Below, in pieces: positions 41,705 through 50,774 of a stretch of 64,000 nt of DNA (positions within the stretch are counted from its first letter, which is position 1; the number at the start of each line of letters is the position of its first letter). The stretch lies in the NCBI GenBank assembly GCA_015655075.1, contig JAATFT010000090.1:1-64000 (forward strand), in the 5' to 3' direction. The translations under genes were made by a program, and so were the position numbers. The notes below the pieces were generated by a model. The model saw only the letters and a program-made list of their open reading frames with translations, was not told the origin of the DNA and searched no databases. The DNA comes from Clostridiales bacterium (GTDB taxonomy: Bacteria; Bacillota; Clostridia; Lachnospirales; Lachnospiraceae).

Positions 41705-42202
41705 ATGAGCGGAAGAAGTAAGGAAGAACTTCACGGTATTACCTATTTGGGAGACCAAAATACCAGATACCCCGATAATTATGCACCGGAAATGCTGGAG
41801 TGCTTTATGAATAAGCATCCGGAAAATGATTATTTTGTAAAATTTAATTGTCCGGAGTTTACGAGTCTGTGTCCTATGACAGGGCAGCCCGATTTTGCAA
41901 CGATTTATATATCCTATGTTCCGGACCTGAAAATGGTGGAAAGTAAATCTCTGAAACTTTATTTATTCAGTTTCAGGAATCACGGGGATTTCCATGAGGA
42001 TTGCGTTAACATTATAATGAAGGATTTAATCAGGCGGATGGAGCCTAAATATATTGAAGTCTGGGGAAAATTCACCCCAAGAGGAGGTATTTCCATCGAC
42101 CCGTACTGCAATTACGGAAAACCTAACACAAAATGGGAACAGGTTGCATTCAACCGGCTGGTAAATCATGATTTGTATCCGGAAAAAGTGGATAATCGAT
42201 AG
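41705..42202 (+). CDS. queF: NADPH-dependent 7-cyano-7-deazaguanine reductase QueF
   Basis: 165 residues from ATG 41705 (AAGGAAAATTATA upstream). It is a short unimodular QueF: the catalytic Cys in [14 protein letters not shown], the NADPH motif [20 protein letters not shown] and the end with [20 protein letters not shown]. It reduces preQ0 to preQ1, the step after QueC, for queuosine in tRNA. Translation may be coupled to the remains of the transporter frame, which runs 16 bases into it. Confidence 0.95.
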   Translation: MSGRSKEELHGITYLGDQNTRYPDNYAPEMLECFMNKHPENDYFVKFNCPEFTSLCPMTGQPDFATIYISYVPDLKMVESKSLKLYLFSFRNHGDFHEDCVNIIMKDLIRRMEPKYIEVWGKFTPRGGISIDPYCNYGKPNTKWEQVAFNRLVNHDLYPEKVDNR

Positions 42203-42495
42203 TTTATTTAAGGCGGAACCCATAGTTAGCCCCTGGTTTGGGACTTAAAAATAAGGGGATGAAAGTTAATAAAATTTTATTCTATCTCTTCGGTTGTAAA
42301 AATTTAAATCGTATACAATAAAAAATATAGTATGTATAAATTTAGTTATTACTTGTATATTATTTGCGGCTATGTTATTATCAAAGAAAATCATATAAAT
42401 TATATTATTGTAAAGCATCAATTATATTTTCGTATAACAGCAATAAATTTTTCATAAGAATCGGTGCCGGATAAATTTAAAAGGAGGTAATTATT
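42203..42495. other. Intergenic region before the nitroreductase
   Basis: AT-rich; no gene and no clear terminator after queF. A repeated ATTATTATGTCAA at the end duplicates the start codon of the next gene. Confidence 0.4.
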
Positions 42496-43113
42496 ATGTC
42501 AATAATTATTATGTCAAAATCATTTTGGGATACGGTAAAAACCAGAAGAAGTATGTATGGTTTTAGTAATGAAAAGATTGTAAGTGAGGAACGCATTGCT
42601 GAGATTGTGAAGGATGCGATAAAGTATACGCCTTCCGCATTTAATTCCCAGAGTACGAGGATTGTGGTTCTATTTGATGAAAATAACCGGAAATTATGGA
42701 ATTTTACTCTTGAAGAGCTGAAAAAACTTACAGAGAAAGAACAATTTGCAGAGACGGAGGAAAAAGTAAATAAAGGATTTGCCTCCGGTTACGGTACGGT
42801 ACTGTTCTTTGAGGATGAGGCAGTGGTAAAAAACCTGATGGATAATTTTCCGTTATATAAAGATAAGTTTCCTGTTTGGTCACAGCAAACCAGTGCAATG
42901 CATCAGTATGTAATCTGGGTGGCTTTGGAGGCAGAGGGGCTTGGCGCATCCTTACAGCATTATAATCCTCTTATTGACAGCGCGGTTCAGAAGGAATGGA
43001 ATATACCGGACAGCTGGAAGCTGGTGGCCCAGATGCCTTTTGGGAAGCCCTTAGGAGAACCTGGAGAGAAGGATTTTTCCGATATTGATGCCAGAGTTAA
43101 GATTTTTAAATAA
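42496..43113 (+). CDS. Nitroreductase-family protein (fungal Frm2-like subgroup)
   Basis: 205 residues from ATG 42496 with an ideal AGGAGG site 8 bases upstream. The FMN-binding pattern is RRSMYGFSNE near residue 18, TPSAFNSQSTRIVVL near 47, and SAMHQYVIWVALEAEGLGAS near 135. This matches the subgroup that includes yeast Frm2/Hbn1 and bacterial stress-linked members, which reduce nitro compounds or lipid signals. A 15-base tandem duplication gives a second in-frame ATG at 42511. A strong terminator follows. Confidence 0.88.
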   Translation: MSIIIMSKSFWDTVKTRRSMYGFSNEKIVSEERIAEIVKDAIKYTPSAFNSQSTRIVVLFDENNRKLWNFTLEELKKLTEKEQFAETEEKVNKGFASGYGTVLFFEDEAVVKNLMDNFPLYKDKFPVWSQQTSAMHQYVIWVALEAEGLGASLQHYNPLIDSAVQKEWNIPDSWKLVAQMPFGKPLGEPGEKDFSDIDARVKIFK

Positions 43114-43136
43114 AATATTTTAAAGTAAGTATAAAT

Positions 43137-43185
43137 AAAAGGCACTCCTTTATATTTGGTAACAAATAAAGAGAGTGCCTTTTTT
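43137..43185. terminator. Strong terminator after the nitroreductase
   Basis: AAAAGGCACTC pairs with GAGTGCCTTTT, inner TTTG/CAAA pairing, then T6. Confidence 0.88.
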
Positions 43186-43357
43186 GTCTGCATTCGCACA
43201 TACTCTGTTTAAAATATTTTATCCGGAGGTTTGATTCATTTAAATTGTACCATAATAATAATGAAGCGGCCGCAGATAATTTATTTTAGAAACGGCAGGG
43301 ATTTTTTAAGCGGTACAAAGGCGGTGTTAAGATGTTATAAAGATTTTCTTATATAGA

Positions 43358-43386
43358 TTGTATTTAAATTGCTGAAGGTTTACAAT
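43358..43386 (+). promoter_or_regulatory. Promoter of the P-type ATPase gene
   Basis: TTGTAT at 43358-43363, a 17-base spacer and TACAAT at 43381-43386. Confidence 0.7.
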
Positions 43387-43403
43387 ATTGCTCGTCTATG
43401 TAC

Positions 43404-43432
43404 AGAGTATACTATAGAGTATATCATACTCT
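43404..43432 (+). promoter_or_regulatory. Inverted repeat in the ATPase leader
   Basis: AGAGTAT and ATACTCT flank a third GAGTATA in the middle, 17 bases after the -10 box, then T4. It could be an operator or a weak attenuator. Confidence 0.45.
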
Positions 43433-43464
43433 TTTACATTATGGAGAAAGAAGGGTAGGCAAAG

Positions 43465-46269
43465 TTGGATAATAAAGATACTACAGAAGCAATAAAAAAG
43501 GATATTTATAAATTGGCTGTTGACAAAGTCTATGAAGCTTTGGACACCAGTCCGGAAGGGATGACCCAGGCGCTGGCAGAAAAAAGGCAAAAAGAGCAGG
43601 GGAAAAATCTCATTGCCGAAAAGAAGAAAGAATCCGTTATACTTGTTTTCCTGAGCAATTTTATACATCTGATGGCAATTTTGCTGTGGATTGGCGGCGC
43701 AATGGCTTTTCTGGCGGGGATGCCTCAATTAGGCGTCGCAGTCTGGCTGGTAAATATAATTAACGGCGTATTCAGCTTTTGGCAGGAATACCGTGCCGGC
43801 AGGGCGACGGATGCATTGCGGAATATGCTTCCTTCTTATGCCCGTGTCATAAGGGAGGATAAAGAAATAAAAATACTTGCCGAAGATTTGGTAATTGGTG
43901 ATATAATATTATTGGAAGAGGGGGATAAGATTTCTGCAGATGCGCGTCTGATTGAGAACAGTGATCTGCAGGTAGATCAATCCACCCTTACCGGCGAATC
44001 CAATCCGGTACGCAAGACGAAAGACGCCATCTTCAGAGAAGATCTGACGCGGGCGGAAATCCCAAATTTAATTTTTGCAGGTACCAGCGTATCCGAAGGC
44101 AATGGAAAAGCTGTTGTTCTGGAAATTGGTATGAAAACGGAATTTGGTAAAATTGCAGGCCTGACTCAAAATATGAAAGAGGCGGAAAGTCCTCTGCAAA
44201 GAGAATTAGATCGTCTGACAAAACAAATTTCAGTTATAGCAATTGCTTTTGGTGTATTTTTCTTTGTCGCCGCGCTATTATTAGTAAAGGAGCCGGTTGC
44301 CTCTTCCTTTATATTTGCCTTGGGCATGGTGGTGGCGTTTATACCGGAAGGCCTGCTTCCCACGGTTACCCTGTCTCTGGCAATGGCCGTACAGCGGATG
44401 TCAAAGCGGAATGCCTTGGTTAAAAAATTATCTTCCGTGGAAGCATTAGGCAGTACGACGGTCATCTGCACCGATAAAACGGGTACGCTGACCCAGAATG
44501 AAATGACGGTAAACCATTTATGGCTGGCGAAGAAAGAATATGAAGTGACTGGTGTGGGATATGGCCCCAACGGGGATATCTTAGCGGGGGGCAAAAAGGT
44601 GACGGCAAAGGATGACGAGGACATGAAACTTCTGCTGACGGGAGCGGCCCTGTGCAGCAATGCCCGCCTGCTTCCTCCAAATGAAGAATCCACACGTTAT
44701 ACCGTTTTAGGGGACCCCACCGAAGCGTGTCTTGGTGTTGCAGCACAAAAAGCAGGAATTGACATCCATAGACAACAGGAGTTAACCCCAAGACTTAGGG
44801 AACTGCCCTTTGAGTCCCGCCGTAAAAGAATGACCACGGTTCATCAGCTGGAAAGACCTGTGGAAGGAACTAATTTAATTGCTTATGTAAAAGGAGCGCC
44901 CAAAGAAATTATTAAGCTGAGTGAATTTATCCGTATCGGCGGTACGGCACGTCCCGTGACGGAGGAAATGCGTAAGGAAATTATGGACGCAAATGACGGC
45001 TATGCCAGAAACGGACTGCGCGTTCTGGCAGTTGCTTACCGCCTGCTTCATAAAGAAGAGAACATTCCGAGAGCAATGAGCGCTTATACACCGGAAATCA
45101 TAGAACAGAAATTAGTTTTTGTGGGTTTGGTTGTCATGGCAGATCCTCCAAGGCCGGAAGTCGCGGATGCGGTGGAAGAGTGCCGCCGTGCCGGCATCCG
45201 GATCATTATGATAACAGGCGATTACGGTTTAACCGCGGAAAGCATTGCAAAACGTATTGGAATTGTGGAAGGGCCTAAACCGCGGGTTGTTTCGGGACTT
45301 GAACTGGAAGAACTTTCAGACGAACAGTTAAAGGCGTACTTAAAAGATGAAATTATATTTGCCCGTGTTGCTCCGGAACAAAAATTGCGGGTCGTAACCA
45401 ATTTGCAGGAGATGGGAGAAATTGTCGCGGTGACCGGTGACGGGGTAAATGATTCTCCGGCTCTGAAAAAAGCGGATATTGGTGTCGCCATGGGTATTGC
45501 CGGCACGGATGTGGCTAAAGAAGCGGCGGATATGATTTTAACGGATGATAATTTTGCTTCCATTGTCCATGCTATTGAAGAAGGACGTGCGGTTTACAGC
45601 AATATCCGTAAGTTCCTGCTGTATATTTTGAATTCCAATATGCCGGAGGCCGTGCCGTCCGCCCTGTTTTTGTTTTCGAGAGGAGCAGTTCCGCTGCCCC
45701 TTACCATAATGCAGATTCTTACCATTGACTTAGGCACTGATATGATGCCTGCCCTTGGACTGGGAACAGAAAAACCGGAGGAAGGTGTTATGAATCAGCC
45801 CCCGCGTAACCCGAAAGAAACTCTGCTGAACCGGAAACTGCTTATAAAAGCTTTCCTGTGGTACGGTATGTTAGGCTCCTTTGCCTCCATTTTTTCTTAC
45901 TTCTTTGTTAATATTCAAAATGGCTGGCCCGGAGTGCCGTTAGCAGGAGGAGAGGACCCTGTTTATATTAAAGCAACCGCAATGGCGCTGGCGGCTATTG
46001 TATTCAGCCAGATCGGAGCAGTATTTAACTGCCGGACAGAAAAACAATCTGTCTTTCGGGTGGGATTGCTTGGAAATAAACAGATTAATTTAGGAATTGT
46101 ATTAGAAATTCTTCTAATTATTGCGCTGGTCTATTTGCCTCCATTACAGTCTGTTTTCCATACCACCGCTTTGGATATATGGGATTGGCTGTTATTATGT
46201 ATCTGGCCGCCGTTGATTTTATTTATAGAAGAAGCAAGAAAAGCATGGATTCGCAGAAAGAACAGATAG
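43465..46269 (+). CDS. P2-type cation-transporting ATPase with Na,K-ATPase-like motifs
   Basis: 934 residues from TTG 43465 (GAAGGG upstream). The actuator motif is STLTGESNPV, the phosphorylation site CTDKTGTLTQ (Asp337), the nucleotide site KGAPKEI, and the hinge TGDGVNDSPALKKADIGVAMG. Ten membrane segments fit the length. Two motifs separate it from SERCA-type calcium pumps: IPEGLLPTVT in M4 (294-300 region) and TIDLGTDMMPALGLGTE in M6; both resemble the Na,K/H,K-ATPase (P2C) branch. The C-terminus has EKPEEGVMNQPPRNPKE, again P2C-like. Ion selectivity is inference. Two TrkA-like genes follow. Confidence 0.88.
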   Translation: MDNKDTTEAIKKDIYKLAVDKVYEALDTSPEGMTQALAEKRQKEQGKNLIAEKKKESVILVFLSNFIHLMAILLWIGGAMAFLAGMPQLGVAVWLVNIINGVFSFWQEYRAGRATDALRNMLPSYARVIREDKEIKILAEDLVIGDIILLEEGDKISADARLIENSDLQVDQSTLTGESNPVRKTKDAIFREDLTRAEIPNLIFAGTSVSEGNGKAVVLEIGMKTEFGKIAGLTQNMKEAESPLQRELDRLTKQISVIAIAFGVFFFVAALLLVKEPVASSFIFALGMVVAFIPEGLLPTVTLSLAMAVQRMSKRNALVKKLSSVEALGSTTVICTDKTGTLTQNEMTVNHLWLAKKEYEVTGVGYGPNGDILAGGKKVTAKDDEDMKLLLTGAALCSNARLLPPNEESTRYTVLGDPTEACLGVAAQKAGIDIHRQQELTPRLRELPFESRRKRMTTVHQLERPVEGTNLIAYVKGAPKEIIKLSEFIRIGGTARPVTEEMRKEIMDANDGYARNGLRVLAVAYRLLHKEENIPRAMSAYTPEIIEQKLVFVGLVVMADPPRPEVADAVEECRRAGIRIIMITGDYGLTAESIAKRIGIVEGPKPRVVSGLELEELSDEQLKAYLKDEIIFARVAPEQKLRVVTNLQEMGEIVAVTGDGVNDSPALKKADIGVAMGIAGTDVAKEAADMILTDDNFASIVHAIEEGRAVYSNIRKFLLYILNSNMPEAVPSALFLFSRGAVPLPLTIMQILTIDLGTDMMPALGLGTEKPEEGVMNQPPRNPKETLLNRKLLIKAFLWYGMLGSFASIFSYFFVNIQNGWPGVPLAGGEDPVYIKATAMALAAIVFSQIGAVFNCRTEKQSVFRVGLLGNKQINLGIVLEILLIIALVYLPPLQSVFHTTALDIWDWLLLCIWPPLILFIEEARKAWIRRKNR

Positions 46270-46321
46270 AATCGGCATAAAAAGCAGAGCGCCGGTTAAT
46301 GTGGAGAAACTTATTTTTTAA

Positions 46322-46420
46322 CCTTACAAGTAAGCCCGCTTCTTAACGAAGCGTAAGCGGTGGGTTTGGGAACTTTATGTTATGAGCAAGTAGCACAGCG
46401 GACTAAAGAATATCCGCTTT
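46322..46420. repeat. Mosaic dispersed repeat, family B, copy B2
   Basis: CTTACAAGTAAGCCCGC, then TTCTTAACGAAGCGTAAGCGG, matches the copy at 63.9 kb; ATGAGCAAGTAGCACAGCGG and GAATATCCGCTTT match the copies at 8.6 and 48.1 kb. Confidence 0.68.
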
Positions 46421-46477
46421 GATCTGCGCAATAGTTTGTATTACGGACTATCAAGTTTGCGCGGAATGGAGGTTAAT

Positions 46478-47128
46478 ATGAAAGTAATTGTTGTAGGTTT
46501 AGGAAGAATGGGAACGGGTTTATCGCTCAGTCTTATAAAAAAAGGCCATAAGGTTACTGCGATTGATTCAAATCAGGAGGCCTTTAAGCTTTTGGGAAAA
46601 GATTTTGCGGGTACAAAAATCATGGGTTTTGGTTTTGATCGGGATGTCTTGCTGAAAGCACGGATTGATAAAGTGGACGCTGTGGTAGCCTGTACCGAAA
46701 GTGATGAAATCAATGCTGTTATTGCGAGAGTGGCAAGGAATGTTTACCGTGTACCCCATGTGGTTGCCAGACTGTATGATTCCAGAAAGGCAGAGATTTA
46801 CAGGAGGCTGGGAATTCAGACAATATCCACAACAGCCTGGGGAATTGAAAGGGCGACGGAGCTTTTAACCTATAATCGGTTAGACAATGTATATGAACTT
46901 GGGAACGGCAATGTTAATATAATCCGTATTGAGGTTCCTTCCCTGCTGGTCGGGCGTAAAGTAAAAGATTTGACGGTTCTTGGAGAAATTTTAGTGGTTT
47001 CTATCAGCCGGAATGATAAAACTTTTATACCAACCCTGGGTACTGTTCTGGAAGCAGAAGATGTTCTTTATATTATTGTTCTTTCTTCTGCCACCGGTAA
47101 ATTAAAGTCAATGTTAGATCTGGTATAA
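46478..47128 (+). CDS. TrkA/KtrA-type RCK protein, first copy
   Basis: 216 residues from ATG 46478, chosen for TGGAGG 5-6 bases upstream. The N-terminal NAD-binding domain begins VIVVGLGRMGTGLSLSLIKK with Asp in TAIDSN; RCK_C (about 135-216) follows with VRRL-like INIIRIEVPSLLVGRKVKDL. Such proteins gate K+ uptake channels (TrkH/KtrB) or other cation pathways. No channel subunit is in the window, so the partner is elsewhere, or the P-type ATPase is functionally linked. A second copy follows 16 bases downstream. Confidence 0.9.
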   Translation: MKVIVVGLGRMGTGLSLSLIKKGHKVTAIDSNQEAFKLLGKDFAGTKIMGFGFDRDVLLKARIDKVDAVVACTESDEINAVIARVARNVYRVPHVVARLYDSRKAEIYRRLGIQTISTTAWGIERATELLTYNRLDNVYELGNGNVNIIRIEVPSLLVGRKVKDLTVLGEILVVSISRNDKTFIPTLGTVLEAEDVLYIIVLSSATGKLKSMLDLV

Positions 47129-47144
47129 AAAAGGAGGGATTGAG

Positions 47145-47804
47145 ATGAAGGTAATTATTGTGGGCGGCGGACAGGTAGGATCCTATCTGGCTTCCTTATT
47201 AATATCCAATGGACATGAAGTCAAGTTAATCGAACATCGGGAAAAAAATTATAATAAATTGTTGGAAGAATTGCCGGCAGAAATCCTTATCCACGGGAAT
47301 GGTTCGGACCCTGTGGTATTGGAGCAGGCCGGAATAACCTCTGCAGATGTAGTAGCTGCAGTCTCAGCTGCGGATGAGATAAATTTAGTGGTTTCAACAC
47401 TTGCTAAAATGGAGTTTGGTATCCGGCGGGTTGTCGCGCGGGTAAATAATCCGAAAAATGCATGGCTTTTTAATGGCGGAATGGGTGTGGATATCGGGAT
47501 AAACCAGGCGGATTTAATGGCCCACTTCGTAGTGGAAGAGATGGATTTGGAGGATATGTTTACCCTTATGAAACTAAACCGCGGTGATTATTCCATTGTT
47601 CAGATGAAAGTGGGACATATGGCAAAAGCGGCCAATCAATTGTTAAAAGATTTATCAATTCCGAAAAAAACCGTACTGATTGCGATTACCAGGAATGAGA
47701 AGCTGATTATTCCCAAGGGGGATTCCCAGATACTTGTGGGTGATGATGTTCTTGCATTAACCGATGAAGCCAGCCGCACCGAATTAAAAGAAATATTTGG
47801 ATAA
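47145..47804 (+). CDS. TrkA/KtrA-type RCK protein, second copy
   Basis: 219 residues from ATG 47145 with AAAGGAGGG upstream. The Rossmann start is VIIVGGGQVGSYLASLLIS with IEHREKN, then GNGSDPVVLEQAGI and AAVSAADEINLVVSTLAK, as in TrkA; the C-terminal RCK_C domain covers about 135-219. It differs from the first copy in the glycine motif (GGGQVG versus GLGRMG), so the two probably form a heteromeric regulator. An attenuator-like hairpin follows. Confidence 0.92.
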   Translation: MKVIIVGGGQVGSYLASLLISNGHEVKLIEHREKNYNKLLEELPAEILIHGNGSDPVVLEQAGITSADVVAAVSAADEINLVVSTLAKMEFGIRRVVARVNNPKNAWLFNGGMGVDIGINQADLMAHFVVEEMDLEDMFTLMKLNRGDYSIVQMKVGHMAKAANQLLKDLSIPKKTVLIAITRNEKLIIPKGDSQILVGDDVLALTDEASRTELKEIFG

Positions 47805-47838
47805 CCCTTAATTAATTTTATATTATAATTGCAATATT

Positions 47839-47873
47839 AAAAATGGATCCGTTTCTGAAAATGGGTCCTTTTT
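47839..47873 (+). terminator. Terminator after the TrkA pair
   Basis: GGATCC pairs with GGGTCC (one G-U) plus AAAA/TTTT extension and a T5 tail. Confidence 0.7.
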
Positions 47874-47878
47874 GTTAT

Positions 47879-48058
47879 GGTTCACAGATCTGCTGATTTT
47901 TGCAGAGCTGTGAACCGTAACTCCTTTTTTATGGAATAGGAAATTGCGTCCTATTCGAAAAAAAATCCTCCGGAGGATGCGCATGACGCGGCGGAGGTAG
48001 TTTGTCACTGATGTGACGGCGCATCAGCGCCAGAGTCTGGCGAGCCAGACTCTTTTCT
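47879..48058. repeat. Cluster of consecutive hairpins
   Basis: In order: GGTTCACAG-A-TCTGC with GCAGA-G-CTGTGAACC (47879-47916); GAATAGGA with TCCTATTC; the palindrome ATCCTCCGGAGGAT; GGCGC with GCGCC; and AGAGTCTGGC with GCCAGACTCT plus T-rich tail (48032-48058), which equals the terminator at 32.19 kb. The whole has the look of a non-coding repeat assembled from terminator-like parts. Confidence 0.5.
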
Positions 48059-48068
48059 TGTTTAATAG

Positions 48069-48104
48069 GAGCAGGTAGCACAGCGGACTGTAAATATCCG
48101 TTTT
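48069..48104. repeat. Repeat family B fragment, copy B4
   Basis: GAGCAGGTAGCACAGCGGAC with AATATCCG, as in copies B1 and B2. Confidence 0.55.
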
Positions 48105-48207
48105 GGCTAAGTAAAAAAATAAAATAATATAGTCTATTTGCAAATAGTTTATCAAAAGCAATACAACAAAACTAATTTATACATATATAAACTAATTTAA
48201 AAATGAG

Positions 48208-48236
48208 TTGACAAAGAAAATGATATTCTGTATAAT
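48208..48236 (+). promoter_or_regulatory. Sigma-A promoter of the CUT1 sugar operon
   Basis: TTGACA at 48208-48213, a 17-base spacer and TATAAT at 48231-48236. The untranslated leader would be about 170 bases, long enough for regulation, but I saw no known riboswitch in it. Confidence 0.85.
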
Positions 48237-48411
48237 ATTGCATATAAAAGATGAGCATATTGATTAAAAATATTAAATTTATACAACGATATATAAGCTT
48301 GGTAAAAATTATTATGTAATAATTTAATTATTTTTAAACAATACATATCTTTTATAAATAAGTTTAGATAAAACTAAATGAATATAATTGTCTAAAGGGA
48401 GGAAAAAAAGT

Positions 48412-49806
48412 ATGAAAAGAAATTTATTTAGCCTGTTATTGTGTTTCGTGTTGGCCGCATCTTTATTAATCGGCTGTAGTTCTGATAAAACTCCTGCGAC
48501 AGGTACCGGATCAGCGTCGCAAGATCAGGAAACGTCAGAAACCGGTACACAGGAGGAAGCGACGGCGGAGGCCATAACGACTGCCGGTCCTGAAGACGGC
48601 ACCCATTTAGAGATGTGGACCTTTGTTGAATTGCATTCCGATTTCTATGCGGAAATGCTGGAACAGTGGAACAAGGACAATCCCGATAAACAGCTTAATA
48701 TTACATTTACAACCTATCCATACGCGGATATGCATAATAAGTTAATGCTGGCAATCCAATCCGGCTCCGGTGCTCCGGATTTATGCGATATCGAAATCGG
48801 TCAATTCCCTAACTTTTTACAAGGCGAAGTTCAATTCCGGCCGTTAAATGATGTAATTGAACCATATAAAAAAGATATTGTGCAGTCTCGTCTGGATCTC
48901 TACAGTAAGGACGGCAATTATTACGGCATCGATTTTCATGTAGGCGCAACCGTAATGTTTTATAATACTAAAATTCTTAATCAGTATGGAATTGATTATA
49001 CGAAAATTAAAACCTGGGACGATTTTACGGCAGCGGGAGAACAATTAAAAGAAGCCGGCGGCGGCAAGGTTTATATGACCAGTGTTGATACGGGCGGAAC
49101 AGACTGGTTGTGGCTGGCCATGGCCGAGTATGGGGAAGATTATACCACGGATGACGGGGCGCCCGATATTGAGATTGACTCTATTAAAAACATGATTACC
49201 ATGCAGCAGGGCTGGTTAAACGACGGCATTGCCATGATTTCACCCGGTGGACAGGTGGATATGGAAGAAGGGTTTGCCAATATTTCCGACGGCAACATCG
49301 TAGCTTTCCCGAAAGCAATGTGGTTCATGTCCAGATTCTTAAATTATATGCCGGAGATGACAGATACCTGGGCAATTGCCCCTTGTCCGGTTTTTGAAGA
49401 AGGTCAGCCCCGTTCTGTGGGCATCGGCGGTACCGGCACCGTTGTATCGAACCAGTCCCCCAATGCGGATTTAGCCGCACAGTTTTTAGCCTGGGCAAAG
49501 CTGTCCTATGACGGAGAGGTAAAAATTTGGGAAAATCTTGGATTCGATCCTTTAAATACCACTATATGGAGTGACGAAACCATTACAAAGGATCCAAACA
49601 ACAAGTATATTTCCTACTTTGTAACCAACCCTTTTGATACCTTAAATGAAATTAAGGATGAAATCGGCAAGATCAAGGTGGGAACCATTAATCCGGCTAT
49701 TTCCGAACAGTTTAATTTAACCATCCTGAATAACTGCTTTGAAAACGGCGCCGATGCTGAGGATGAACTTGCAACCGCCCAGGATGAATTAGAGATTGAA
49801 TATTAG
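48412..49806 (+). CDS. Carbohydrate ABC transporter substrate-binding lipoprotein (family 1)
   Basis: 464 residues from ATG 48412 (AAGGGAGG upstream). The signal peptide NLFSLLLCFVLAASLLIGC ends in a good lipobox (LIGC). After a Thr/Glu-rich linker the MalE-like fold shows LEMWTFVELHSDFYAEMLEQ, APDLCDIEIGQFPNFLQ and DTWAIAPCPVFEEGQPRSVG. It binds an oligosaccharide for the two permeases that follow. Confidence 0.93.
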   Translation: MKRNLFSLLLCFVLAASLLIGCSSDKTPATGTGSASQDQETSETGTQEEATAEAITTAGPEDGTHLEMWTFVELHSDFYAEMLEQWNKDNPDKQLNITFTTYPYADMHNKLMLAIQSGSGAPDLCDIEIGQFPNFLQGEVQFRPLNDVIEPYKKDIVQSRLDLYSKDGNYYGIDFHVGATVMFYNTKILNQYGIDYTKIKTWDDFTAAGEQLKEAGGGKVYMTSVDTGGTDWLWLAMAEYGEDYTTDDGAPDIEIDSIKNMITMQQGWLNDGIAMISPGGQVDMEEGFANISDGNIVAFPKAMWFMSRFLNYMPEMTDTWAIAPCPVFEEGQPRSVGIGGTGTVVSNQSPNADLAAQFLAWAKLSYDGEVKIWENLGFDPLNTTIWSDETITKDPNNKYISYFVTNPFDTLNEIKDEIGKIKVGTINPAISEQFNLTILNNCFENGADAEDELATAQDELEIEY

Positions 49807-49874
49807 ACCGAAATTATTCGAATGCCCGGACTATAAGAAGGCGCATTCCTAAATGAATGGAAAGAGGGACGGAC

Positions 49875-50774
49875 ATGGAGAAATTAAAAAAATTATTATA
49901 TTCCCAGAAAGCGGCACCCTATATATTAGTTCTTCCTTTTATTTTAAGCTTTGCTTTTTTCTGGATATATCCTCTTTTTAGCACGGTTAAAATGAGTTTT
50001 CAGTCCATACTGCCAGGAGAGGTTGAATGGATCGGACTTAAGAATTATTCAAAATTATTAAAGGACACGGCATTTCATACCGCAATACGCAACAGCTTTG
50101 AATATATGATCTGGACCCTGGTATTGTTAATTCCGTTTCCCATGATTTATGCCTGCTTTATGGACAGCAGATTAGTTAAGCTGAAAGGTTTATATAAGGC
50201 TTTGCTGTATTTACCTGCGCTGACTTCCGTAGTAGTGGCAGGCACGATTTTCCGGCTTATGTTCAGTGAAATGGAAGGCTCCCAGATGAACCAGTTTATA
50301 TCCTGGTTTGGATTGGAACCCATAAAATGGCTGAAAGTGAAATCCACCAGTTATTTTGCGCTGCTTACCATAGCGTGCTGGAGATGGACGGGGGTTAATA
50401 TGCTGTATTTTCTTGCGGGCTTAAAAAATATTGACAGCGGTTTATATGAATCGGCCGAGATAGACGGGGCCAATGGTCTAAAAAAATTCATCTATATTAC
50501 CATGCCCTTATTAAAGCCGACGACAATTTATGTATTGACCATCAGTGTTTACGCCGGACTTGCCATGTTCCTGGAAAGCTTTATGCTGTGGAACGGCAAC
50601 AGTTCTCCGAATAATATCGGGCTGACCATAGTGGGGTATCTGTACCGCCGTGGAATTGAAAAGAACCAGTTGGGGTATGCTTCCGCCGTTGGTTTGGTTC
50701 TTCTGGTTATCGCATTATCCATAAATGTAATTCAGTTATTTATGAACGGAACCTTTAAAAAGGAGGGAAAATAA
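49875..50774 (+). CDS. Carbohydrate ABC transporter permease, MalF type
   Basis: 299 residues from ATG 49875 (GAGGGACGG upstream; ATG 49857 is an in-frame alternative). Six hydrophobic segments are present, beginning AAPYILVLPFILSFAFFWIY, with the EAA loop ESAEIDGANGLKKFIYITM near residue 205. It lacks the extended MalF periplasmic domain, as is usual in Firmicutes. It pairs with the permease whose gene starts at the next base after the stop codon. Confidence 0.93.
   Translation: MEKLKKLLYSQKAAPYILVLPFILSFAFFWIYPLFSTVKMSFQSILPGEVEWIGLKNYSKLLKDTAFHTAIRNSFEYMIWTLVLLIPFPMIYACFMDSRLVKLKGLYKALLYLPALTSVVVAGTIFRLMFSEMEGSQMNQFISWFGLEPIKWLKVKSTSYFALLTIACWRWTGVNMLYFLAGLKNIDSGLYESAEIDGANGLKKFIYITMPLLKPTTIYVLTISVYAGLAMFLESFMLWNGNSSPNNIGLTIVGYLYRRGIEKNQLGYASAVGLVLLVIALSINVIQLFMNGTFKKEGK

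Larger units (their letters stand above)
43186..43464. other. Upstream region of the P-type ATPase
   Basis: Contains the promoter at 43358-43386 and an inverted repeat at 43404-43432; no gene. Confidence 0.6.
47805..48411. other. Large intergenic region rich in stem-loops
   Basis: About 600 bases with a terminator (47839-47873), a run of four to five hairpins (47879-48058), a family B fragment (48069-48104) and the promoter of the CUT1 operon (48208-48236). No gene seen. Confidence 0.6.

Noticed and set aside
44166-44693. Minus-strand frame inside the P-type ATPase gene
   Set aside because: Antisense shadow of a conserved enzyme; the composition is unlike a protein gene.
48237-48411. Long leader of the CUT1 operon as a riboswitch
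   Set aside because: Length is suggestive but the sequence is AT-rich without stable paired regions or a terminator.
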